From Ruegeria atlantica (lineage in GTDB: Bacteria; Pseudomonadota; Alphaproteobacteria; Rhodobacterales; Rhodobacteraceae), in contig NZ_WQCG01000001.1 of the NCBI RefSeq assembly GCF_013032505.1, forward strand, positions 372,001 through 436,000: 64,000 nt of DNA, given 5' to 3'. Under the pieces are notes generated by a model. It ran no database searches, was not told the DNA's origin, and saw only the letters and a program-made list of their open reading frames with translations. Below are positions 55,384-62,300 of the stretch, in pieces; within the stretch, counting starts at the first letter, position 1; every line of letters begins with the position of its first letter. The translations under genes and the position numbers were made by a program.

Positions 55384-56134
55384 CCTGATCCAGACGGAAC
55401 TGGGCAAAGACCGCGCGGAGCTGACCGAACAGGTCGACGCGCTTAACGCCCGGTTCCGCCATCACAGCGCCCATGATGTCATGCACGGCGCGCTGGAAGA
55501 GATCGAAGAACTGGCCCTTGTGTCCAGTTTCGGTGCCGAGTCGGTCGTGTTGCTGCACATGGCGGCGGTAGTCGACAAGATGACGCCGGTGCTATTCGTG
55601 GACACGCAGATGCTGTTCACCGAAACGCTGGAATATCAGCAAGAGGTCAGCGAACGTCTGGGGCTGAAAAACGTCCGCATCATCCGCGCCGAGGATGAAG
55701 ATGTGGAACGCGAAGACCCCTATGGGGCGCTGCGCCTGGGTGACACCGATGCGTGCTGCAACCTGCGCAAGACTTTCCCGCTGCAAAAGGCACTGGCGGG
55801 GTATGGTGGCTGGATTTCCGGTCGCAAACGGTTCCAATCGGGCACACGCGCCGCACTTGACTTCTTTGAGGTCGAAGACGGCACCGGCCGGATCAAGGTC
55901 AACCCGCTGGCCCATTGGGCGCCCGAGGATGTGCGCGCCTATATGGACGAAAACAACCTGCCCCGGCATCCGTTGGTGGCTAAAGGTTACCCCTCTATCG
56001 GCTGTGCGCCCTGCACCTCGCCGGTCAAAGAAGGCGAAGACCCCCGCGCCGGACGCTGGCGCGATCAGAACAAAGAAGAATGCGGCATTCATTTTGTCGA
56101 CGGCAAAATGGTGCGCGCTGGAGAAAAAAAATGA
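55373..56134 (+). CDS. cysH: Adenylylsulfate (APS) reductase, [4Fe-4S] type CysH
   Basis: A 253-residue thioredoxin-dependent reductase that yields sulfite. The four cluster cysteines C128, C129 (DACCNLRKTFPL), C211 and C214 (GCAPCTSPVKEGEDPRAGRW), plus the catalytic C237 (EECGIHF), are all present. Paired CC and CxxC mark APS-using enzymes, in contrast to the PAPS-specific E. coli enzyme that lacks them. It starts inside the end of cysI (11-nt overlap) and overlaps the next gene by 4 nt. Confidence 0.94.
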   Translation: MPLDLIQTELGKDRAELTEQVDALNARFRHHSAHDVMHGALEEIEELALVSSFGAESVVLLHMAAVVDKMTPVLFVDTQMLFTETLEYQQEVSERLGLKNVRIIRAEDEDVEREDPYGALRLGDTDACCNLRKTFPLQKALAGYGGWISGRKRFQSGTRAALDFFEVEDGTGRIKVNPLAHWAPEDVRAYMDENNLPRHPLVAKGYPSIGCAPCTSPVKEGEDPRAGRWRDQNKEECGIHFVDGKMVRAGEKK

Positions 56135-56538
56135 ACGTAATCGTAACGGATGAGGGGTTCGCCCCCGACGACTGGACAGATGGCTTTGTCACGCTTGAGG
56201 ACGCAGCCAATGATGTCGTGGCGCTGGACGTGGCGTCGGACACTGACCCCGATGAGCTTGTCGACCGCCTCGGCAGCGCCCGGATGGTCCGTGTGGATTT
56301 CCCGTCTTCGGCGGATGGTCGCGGCTTTACCATCGCCCGCGTGTTGCGCCTAAAAGGCTACACCGGTCGTTTGCGGGCCAGAGGTCATGTTCTGGCTGAC
56401 CAATACGCCATGGCGCGCCGCAGCGGGTTTGATGAGGTCGAAATCGACGACGCGCTTGCCAACCGCCAGCCCGAAGATCAGTGGCTGGCCCGCGCCGATT
56501 GGAAAGACCACAACTATCAGGCCCGCCTGCGCGGCTAA
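56131..56538 (+). CDS. DUF934 protein of the cys operon
   Basis: A 135-residue cytoplasmic DUF934 protein. Family features: VRVDFPSSADGRGFTIARVL, then LRARGHVLADQYAMARRSGF. It is found almost always next to cysI in proteobacteria, so an accessory function in sulfite reduction is accepted but undefined. The ATG overlaps the cysH stop (ATGA). Confidence 0.88.
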   Translation: MNVIVTDEGFAPDDWTDGFVTLEDAANDVVALDVASDTDPDELVDRLGSARMVRVDFPSSADGRGFTIARVLRLKGYTGRLRARGHVLADQYAMARRSGFDEVEIDDALANRQPEDQWLARADWKDHNYQARLRG

Positions 56539-56645
56539 GATCGCCAATCGCCAGCTTGTGACTTCAAAGGGGCATTTAGCCCCTTTTCCTGACTTGGATC
56601 AAAGATTAAACGGAGATGTCGGTTTACCCAGCCGATAGTGAAACG

Positions 56646-57479
56646 ATGACAGAGATGAAACCCGTGACCGAAGTAACCGCCGTCAAGGCCCCCGTCCTTC
56701 CGGACGCACAGACCGTAACAGACGTCAAACATTGGACCGACAGCCTGTTTTCCTTCAAGGTGTCGCGTCCCGCCTCGCTGCGGTTCCGGTCGGGAGAGTT
56801 CGTGATGATCGGCCTGCTAGGCGACAACGGCAAACCTTTGCTGCGCGCTTATTCCATCGCCTCGCCTTCGTGGGACGAAGAGCTGGAATTCTACTCGATC
56901 AAGGTCCAGGACGGCCCGCTGACCTCAAAGTTGCAGCACATCAAGCCGGGTGATCAGATCATCTTACGGCCCAAGCCCGTTGGCACGCTGGTCCACGACG
57001 CCCTGCTACCCGGTAAGCGCCTTTGGTTCTTTGCTACCGGAACAGGTTTCGCACCCTTCGCCTCGCTGCTGCGCGAGCCGCAGACTTATGAGGACTATGA
57101 TGAGGTCATCATCACCCATACCTGCCGCGAAGTTGGCGAACTGGAATATGGACGTCAGCTGATCGAAAACATCCGTCAGGACGAAATGCTGGCCGAGCTG
57201 ATGGGCGAAGGATTTGCGGACAAGATCCGCTATTATCCGACCACCACGCGAGAAGAGAGCCCTAAGATGGGTCGCATCACCGAGCTGCTGAAAGATGGCA
57301 CGGTCTTTGCCGATCTGGGCATCGAAGGCGGCATCAAACCGGATACTGACCGGGCGATGGTTTGTGGTTCGCTGGCCTTCAACCTCGACATCAAAGAGAT
57401 TCTGGAAGAGTTCGGCCTGCGCGAAGGTGCCAATTCCGAACCCAAGGAATTTGTCATCGAAAAAGCCTTTGTTGGTTAA
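56646..57479 (+). CDS. fpr: Ferredoxin--NADP(+) reductase
   Basis: A flavoprotein of about 277 residues. FAD-binding RAYSIASPSWDEELEFYSI, NADP-binding FFATGTGFAPFASLLREP, and the C-terminal family end EKAFVG. It would supply reduced ferredoxin (or flavodoxin) to the sulfite reductase upstream and to the redox balance. The start is uncertain: 56646 (MTEMKPVTEV) is preferred by domain position, 56616 or 56655 are alternatives, and none has a strong ribosome site. It lies 107 bp after DUF934. Confidence 0.93.
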   Translation: MTEMKPVTEVTAVKAPVLPDAQTVTDVKHWTDSLFSFKVSRPASLRFRSGEFVMIGLLGDNGKPLLRAYSIASPSWDEELEFYSIKVQDGPLTSKLQHIKPGDQIILRPKPVGTLVHDALLPGKRLWFFATGTGFAPFASLLREPQTYEDYDEVIITHTCREVGELEYGRQLIENIRQDEMLAELMGEGFADKIRYYPTTTREESPKMGRITELLKDGTVFADLGIEGGIKPDTDRAMVCGSLAFNLDIKEILEEFGLREGANSEPKEFVIEKAFVG

Positions 57480-57487
57480 TCCAACAC

Positions 57488-57597
57488 GCCAGTCCGGGGC
57501 AATTTACCCCGGACTGGCGAAAAACCCCTGACAAAACCCGGAATTTTCGGACTGGCCTGTACTTATGCCGCTTGAAACGGCGTGCAGGCCAGTCTAA
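57488..57597 (+). promoter_or_regulatory. Structured infC leader with two large, mutually complementary hairpins
   Basis: Hairpin A is a perfect 12-bp stem, GCCAGTCCGGGG (57488-57499) with CCCCGGACTGGC (57507-57518). Hairpin B is a 10-bp stem GACTGGCCTG (57550-57559) with CAGGCCAGTC (57585-57594) and an inner GCCG/CGGC. Neither is followed by a T-run. The arms of A and B share the GCCAGTCC/GGACTGGC sequence, so left and right arms can swap partners, as in attenuators. It lies between fpr and infC and may be part of the infC 5' leader. Confidence 0.5.
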
Positions 57598-57639
57598 ATT
57601 CCGACCTCGAAATTCTGCAATTATCAAAGGAATGAACCC

Positions 57640-58188
57640 ATAGCTCGCAGACCTCACAACGCGCCGCCGCAGAGAGACACCGGCCCCCGCGTCAATGACA
57701 AGATCCGTGCCCCTGAAATTCGCCTGATTGGCGCCGAAGGCGAAAACGTCGGGGTGGTTCATCCCGCCAAAGCCATGCAGATGGCCGCAGATGCCGGACT
57801 TGATCTGGTCGAGATCTCGCCGAATGCGAACCCGCCGGTCTGCAAGATCATGGACTTTGGCAAGTTCAAATATGAGCAGCAGAAGCGCGAAAGCGAAGCT
57901 CGTAAGAAGCAAAAGATCATCGAGGTGAAAGAGGTCAAGTTCCGGCCCAACACCGACACGCATGACTACGATGTCAAAATGCGGAACGTGTTCAAGTTTC
58001 TTGAGAACGGCGACAAGGTCAAAGTCACTTTGCGTTTCCGTGGCCGCGAGATGGCGCACCAGAATCTTGGACGTGAGCTTCTGGAGCGTGTGGCAGCCGA
58101 TACCAAAGAAATCGGCAAGGTTGAAAACATGCCGAAGATGGAAGGTCGTCAGATGATCATGATGATCGGCCCGCTGCCGCAGAAGTAA
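57640..58188 (+). CDS. infC: Translation initiation factor IF-3, with rare ATA start
   Basis: A 182-residue IF-3 that binds the 30S subunit and polices start-codon choice. N-domain ([20 protein letters not shown]), linker and C-domain ([20 protein letters not shown], then MIGPLPQK). The frame has no ATG at the right place. ATA at 57640, 8 nt after AAGGA, gives the family N-terminus ([19 protein letters not shown]). The nearby ATG at 57632 is immediately closed by a stop. Non-canonical starts on infC are known to allow IF-3 autoregulation. It is not followed by rpmI/rplT here. Confidence 0.93.
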   Translation: MARRPHNAPPQRDTGPRVNDKIRAPEIRLIGAEGENVGVVHPAKAMQMAADAGLDLVEISPNANPPVCKIMDFGKFKYEQQKRESEARKKQKIIEVKEVKFRPNTDTHDYDVKMRNVFKFLENGDKVKVTLRFRGREMAHQNLGRELLERVAADTKEIGKVENMPKMEGRQMIMMIGPLPQK

Positions 58189-58210
58189 TCGCGGTGCATA
58201 TCGAATTCGA

Positions 58211-58243
58211 AACCCTGTCAGATACGCTCTGACAGGGTTTTTT
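58211..58243. terminator. Terminator after infC
   Basis: Twelve-bp stem AACCCTGTCAGA (58211-58222) and TCTGACAGGGTT (58228-58239), then further T residues. Confidence 0.9.
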
Positions 58244-58286
58244 GTTGGTATCAGGCACAGCGCGCGGCAATACCGCGCGGAACGCT

Positions 58287-59609
58287 TCAGCTCGGGATCG
58301 AGGCCGAGATTGCCCGGCTAAGCTTGCCGACAAGCTCGTCTAATTGCGTGTCTTCGATAATGAACGGCGGTGCCAGAAGGACGTGATCACCGAGACGTCC
58401 GTCCCGGGTGCCAGACATCGGATAACAGATCAGCCCCTCGGCCAGCGCCGCCTTCTTAATTTTGCCCGCAACACCGTGGGATGGATCAAACGGCGTTTTT
58501 GTTTCTCGGTCGGCCACCAGCTCCAGCCCTCGGAACAACCCTCTGCCTCGAACGTCCCCAACATGCGGATGTTGTGCAAACTCGGCCCGCAACGCCGCTT
58601 GCAGCTTGCCGCCCATAGCGTCGGCGCGTTGGGGCAGTTGGCGCGTGGTCAGTTCGGTGACAACAGCCAAGGCCGCAGCCGTTGCAACCGGGTGACCGAT
58701 ATAGGTGTGACCGTGCTGAAAGAAACCAGATCCATCGCGAATTGCTTCATAGATTTTTTCGCTACACATCATTGCGCCAATCGGCTGGTACCCGGCACCC
58801 AACCCTTTGGCAATGCACAGAATGTCCGGTGCGACGCCATCATGATCGCAAGCGAACAAATGGCCGGTCCGACCCATACCGCACATTACTTCATCAAGGA
58901 TCAAAAGAACCTCGTATTGATCACAGATCTCGCGAATACGCTGGAAATACCCTTCAACCGCAGGCACCGCACCCAGCGTCGCCCCCACGACAGGTTCCGC
59001 CATGAACGCCATAACAGTTTCAGGGCCCAGGCGAAGGATCTCTGCCTCCAACTCATTCGCGACGCGTTGACCGTAATCAAAACTGCTCTCATCATCGCGC
59101 TTTTCTGCGTATTCGAAACATGGCGCGATATGCGTCATCTCAATCAGCATCGGGGCAAACTGCGCCCGCCGCCATTCATTGCCCCCGGCCGACAACGCAC
59201 CCAGCGTGTTCCCGTGATAGCTCTGCCGCCGTGCGATCACGCGGCGACGCTCGGGCTGACCAATTTCAAGAAAATATTGCCGAGCAAGCTTCATAGCCGC
59301 TTCTGTCGCCTCGGAACCGCCCGAGACAAAATAAACACGATCCAGGTCACCCGGCGCATGTTCAACCAGCAGATCAGCCAGCGCCTCGGCAGGTTCGGAA
59401 GTCATGAAACCGGTATGCGCAAATGCGATCTGTTCAACCTGCCGCTGCACGGCCTCAATAACAGCCGGGTTCGAATGGCCAAGGCACGACACAGCAGCAT
59501 CACCACAATCCAGATAGCGCTTCCCCTGACCGTCAATCAGGTAGCATCCATCGCCGCCAACAGCGACTGGAAGAATTGATTTGGTGTGGCGTGGAAAAAC
59601 GTGACTCAT
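58287..59609 (-). CDS. Class III PLP-dependent aminotransferase
   Basis: A 440-residue fold-type I aminotransferase. FVSGGSEATEAAMKLARQY is the PLP-phosphate segment, LLILDEVMCGMGRTG carries the PLP-nitrogen Asp, and K268 (CIAKGLGAGYQPIGAM) is the Schiff-base lysine. The class includes omega-amino acid, diamine and beta-alanine transaminases; the substrate is not deducible. Its ATG overlaps the BKACE stop (ATGA), so the two enzymes probably act in one catabolic pathway under the divergent RpiR regulator. Confidence 0.92.
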   Translation of the reverse strand: MSHVFPRHTKSILPVAVGGDGCYLIDGQGKRYLDCGDAAVSCLGHSNPAVIEAVQRQVEQIAFAHTGFMTSEPAEALADLLVEHAPGDLDRVYFVSGGSEATEAAMKLARQYFLEIGQPERRRVIARRQSYHGNTLGALSAGGNEWRRAQFAPMLIEMTHIAPCFEYAEKRDDESSFDYGQRVANELEAEILRLGPETVMAFMAEPVVGATLGAVPAVEGYFQRIREICDQYEVLLILDEVMCGMGRTGHLFACDHDGVAPDILCIAKGLGAGYQPIGAMMCSEKIYEAIRDGSGFFQHGHTYIGHPVATAAALAVVTELTTRQLPQRADAMGGKLQAALRAEFAQHPHVGDVRGRGLFRGLELVADRETKTPFDPSHGVAGKIKKAALAEGLICYPMSGTRDGRLGDHVLLAPPFIIEDTQLDELVGKLSRAISASIPS

Positions 59610-60376
59610 AGCAAAGTTCCTTTCAAAGCCGCGATCAGCGCCGAAACCGACGCCGCATTGTTCGCCCAGGTATTTCCGTCCCGGTCGGTCAGGCTGTTTT
59701 CAAATCCGACCCGTACATCCCCACCGCGCTCCGCTGCTGCCAAAAGACAAGCATGCTCTTGCCTTCCGAACGCGCAAACCATCCAACGGGACGCGTTTTG
59801 CGGAAAGTGGTCAAGGTCTTGTGGCGTGGATTCCTGTCCTGAAGTGTACCGTCCCAAAACCAGCAACCGATCAGTTTGTCCGTCGCGTACGACCCCACGG
59901 GCCTGCCAATCCACCAGCAAAGCCGCGTCTTCATCGTTATAGAGAATGTGCTGAACGCGCGTCCCCTGCTCGGCGCACAATCCATATACCTTGTCCGCCA
60001 AATCTGGGGCTCGCGCAATTTCGCGGACCGAGATCGAGGCCCAATTCGGCTTTACTTGCTGCAAACACTGAAACTGGGCTGGGACATCAAATATACCCGC
60101 TGCTTCGGTCGTAATCTGAATGTCCACCGTGGGCACCGCACGCCGAAATTCGGACATCGTCTCAAGGTAACGCCCGGCATCCAACGAGTGCTGCCCCTGA
60201 TCATCGCGCACATGCAGGTGAATTCCATCTGCTCCTGCCCGATAGCAGCTTTGCGCGGCGGCTACGATTTCGGGCAACGAAACTGGAAGCTGGGCGTGAT
60301 CTACGTGCCCCCTGCGTGCACCGTTCGGCGCTACCAAAACATAAGGCATTTGTGTTTGTGACAGTGTTTCGGACAT
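59606..60376 (-). CDS. BKACE-family beta-keto acid cleavage enzyme (DUF849)
   Basis: A 256-residue TIM-barrel enzyme that condenses a beta-keto acid with acetyl-CoA to give acetoacetate and a new acyl-CoA. The zinc ligands H53 and H55 are in GIHLHVRDDQ; the C-terminal VGFENSLTDRDG carries the metal-binding Glu. It is shorter than most members (about 270-310). The start MSETLSQTQM is chosen; an upstream extension would run into the promoter. The coupled aminotransferase suggests an amino-beta-keto acid substrate (inference). Confidence 0.88.
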   Translation of the reverse strand: MSETLSQTQMPYVLVAPNGARRGHVDHAQLPVSLPEIVAAAQSCYRAGADGIHLHVRDDQGQHSLDAGRYLETMSEFRRAVPTVDIQITTEAAGIFDVPAQFQCLQQVKPNWASISVREIARAPDLADKVYGLCAEQGTRVQHILYNDEDAALLVDWQARGVVRDGQTDRLLVLGRYTSGQESTPQDLDHFPQNASRWMVCAFGRQEHACLLAAAERGGDVRVGFENSLTDRDGNTWANNAASVSALIAALKGTLL

Positions 60377-60465
60377 AAGAATAACCTTTGCGATTGCTAA
60401 TCCAGTTAACGACCTCACGCTCGTTTTCAATTTACATTTTTCATAACATTTGTTTTTCTTTTCGC

Positions 60466-61365
60466 ATGTCCATAGCCCCGAACCAACTCACCGACATCTT
60501 GCGACGGCAGATAGACCAGCTGCCTCCTGGATTGCAGATGGCCGCAAAGTACATTCTGGATCATCCTGCAGATTTCGGGCTGGATCCAATCCGGGAAACT
60601 GCAGCAAAGATCGGCGTCAGCTCGAACGTTCTGGTGCGGCTGGCACATCGGATGGGGTTTGATGGCTTTGACGCCCTTCGTGCTCCGTTTCGCGATGCTT
60701 TGGTCACGGATAGCGAGGATAACCTCAGCCAAAGCTGGCTTGCCGACATGCAGTACGATGACACATTCAGTGCTGCGCAGTCGAAATTCGCACAGAACGC
60801 ACAGAACGTCGTAATGCGATCCCTGCGGTTAATGAACCCTGACCGCGTCAGGCAGGCCGTCAAAATCATGACATCTGCAGACAGGTGCTTTGTCACTGCC
60901 ACGCGCGCAAGCTATGCCTTGTCTTACTATTTTTCTTATGCCGGGCGTATGGCGCATCCCGGTCTCCAGCTTGTTCCCCGCCACATGGGGTCCGCATCAG
61001 ACGATCTGCTGGATGCAAATCCAAAAGACTGCCTGATCGCCATCACTGTCCACCCCTATTCCGCCGACACCATCCAATCGATGCGACTGGCGCGGCGCAT
61101 GAACATGCCGATCATCCTGATTGCCGATAGCGAAGTCATCGCACCCGGGATCGAACCGGATGTGGTCTTCCCGGTCAGCACGCGGTCCCTGCATCACTTC
61201 TCAAGCTATGCAGGGGCTATGGTGGTTCTGGAATGTCTTCTGGGCCACCTGTTTCAAGCGGGCGGCGATGCGGCGCGCGATCGTGTGGACAGTTACCAGA
61301 AGTCCCGAGAGGACACCGGTGCCTATTGGCGGCCATCCCAACCGCCCAAAATAAGACGCACATGA
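60466..61365 (+). CDS. RpiR-family transcriptional regulator
   Basis: A 299-residue regulator. N-terminal RpiR HTH (MAAKYILDHPADFGLDPIRE, then TAAKIGVSSNVLVRLAHRMG) and C-terminal SIS domain (DCLIAITVHPYSADTIQSMR), which normally binds a phosphosugar or similar ligand. It is divergent from the BKACE/aminotransferase operon across 89 bp, so it probably controls that operon. The start MSIAPNQLTD at 60466 is preferred over an upstream extension rich in unlikely residues. Confidence 0.9.
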   Translation: MSIAPNQLTDILRRQIDQLPPGLQMAAKYILDHPADFGLDPIRETAAKIGVSSNVLVRLAHRMGFDGFDALRAPFRDALVTDSEDNLSQSWLADMQYDDTFSAAQSKFAQNAQNVVMRSLRLMNPDRVRQAVKIMTSADRCFVTATRASYALSYYFSYAGRMAHPGLQLVPRHMGSASDDLLDANPKDCLIAITVHPYSADTIQSMRLARRMNMPIILIADSEVIAPGIEPDVVFPVSTRSLHHFSSYAGAMVVLECLLGHLFQAGGDAARDRVDSYQKSREDTGAYWRPSQPPKIRRT

Positions 61366-61396
61366 AAAAACCCCGGCCACAAGGACCGGGGCTTTT
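61365..61396. terminator. Bidirectional terminator between rpiR and cox genes
   Basis: AAAACCCCGG (61367-61376) pairs with CCGGGGCTTTT (61386-61396) over a 9-nt interior containing CCACAAGGA. It serves convergent genes. Confidence 0.8.
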
Positions 61397-61413
61397 GTTT
61401 GAGTGTTTTCAGC

Positions 61414-62205
61414 TCACATACAGGCTTCAATGGCCCGCTTGGTCATGACACTGACCAGATGCGCGCGATACGCCTTGCTACCGTGCAAATCGCCAATCAT
61501 GTTCGCGGGATTGATGCTCAGCCCCGTCAGGGCATCCTGCCGAAACTCCTTGTTAAGGGCTTCTTCGGCCTCGGACCACCTGAATACACCGTCCTCGCTG
61601 GCGCCGGTCACGGCAACGCGAACACCGTCCGCGAAACGCGCCAGATACACTCCGACCAGTGCAAAGCGCGAAGCGGGTTGCAGGAACTTCTGGTAGCTGG
61701 CCGCTTTTGGGACCGGGAAATTGACCGTCGTGATGATCTCACCCTCGTCCAGAGCCGTCGTAAACATGCCCTGGAAGAAGTCGTCCGCCGTGATCTGGCG
61801 ATTATTGGTGATGATCGTAGCACCTGATCCCAAAGCGCCCGCAGGATAGCAGGCGGCCGGATCGTTGTTAGCCAGCGATCCACCAATAGTGCCGCGATTG
61901 CGCACAGCAGGATCGCCGATCTGTCCTGCCAGCGCTGCCAGCGCCGGATAATTGCTGGCCGCCTCTGACGCGACAGTTGCGTGGGTTGTTGCACCACCAA
62001 TAGCCACTGATCCGTCATCCTCGATACAGACGCCCTGCATGTCAGGAATCCCACCAAGCGACACCAGTGTTGACGGCGCTGCCAATCGCTGTTTCAGCGT
62101 TGGGATCAACGTTTGGCCACCCCCCAACGCCTGTGCATCCTCGCCTCCCAATGCCGAAACGGCATCCGCAATTGTCGAGGGCTTCTCAAACTCGAAATTG
62201 TACAT
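61414..62205 (-). CDS. FAD-binding medium subunit of a CO dehydrogenase/xanthine dehydrogenase-family enzyme
   Basis: A 263-residue CoxM-type flavoprotein. FAD_binding_5 motifs: ALGGGQTLIPTLKQRL (phosphate loop), SLGGIPDMQGV, and the second FAD signature TIGGSLANNDPAACYP (TIGG). The C-terminal CO_deh_flav_C domain follows. It carries electrons from the iron-sulfur small subunit to an acceptor. It lies downstream of the large molybdenum subunit; the small Fe-S subunit is not in the window. The start follows AAAGGAAAAGCGAA. Confidence 0.93.
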   Translation of the reverse strand: MYNFEFEKPSTIADAVSALGGEDAQALGGGQTLIPTLKQRLAAPSTLVSLGGIPDMQGVCIEDDGSVAIGGATTHATVASEAASNYPALAALAGQIGDPAVRNRGTIGGSLANNDPAACYPAGALGSGATIITNNRQITADDFFQGMFTTALDEGEIITTVNFPVPKAASYQKFLQPASRFALVGVYLARFADGVRVAVTGASEDGVFRWSEAEEALNKEFRQDALTGLSINPANMIGDLHGSKAYRAHLVSVMTKRAIEACM

Positions 62206-62240
62206 TTCGCTTTTCCTTTCCGAAAGGCGTGGATCCGCCC

Positions 62241-62287
62241 TTCATCTGGCTATAAATATCCCGGGGGTCTGGGGGCAGAGCCCCCAG
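62241..62287. repeat. Rhodobacteraceae-type intergenic hairpin repeat
   Basis: The sequence TTCATCTGGCTATAAATATC is followed by CCGGGGGT and a perfect stem CTGGGGGC (62269-62276) with GCCCCCAG (62280-62287) over an AGA loop. I recall this composite (GGGGCTCTGCCCC hairpin next to TATTTATAGCCAGATGAA) as a dispersed intergenic element in many Rhodobacteraceae genomes. It occurs once here, between the large and medium cox subunits. Confidence 0.65.
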
Positions 62288-62300
62288 CCTACCCAACCAA

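Noticed and set aside
53839..55407. A 522-codon open frame antisense to cysI
   Set aside because: It lies exactly opposite a gene with intact sirohaem and cluster cysteines; long antisense frames are common in GC-rich coding DNA and this one shows no domain.
58344..59579. A 411-codon open frame antisense to the aminotransferase
   Set aside because: The opposite strand carries all PLP-binding motifs; no domain seen in this frame.
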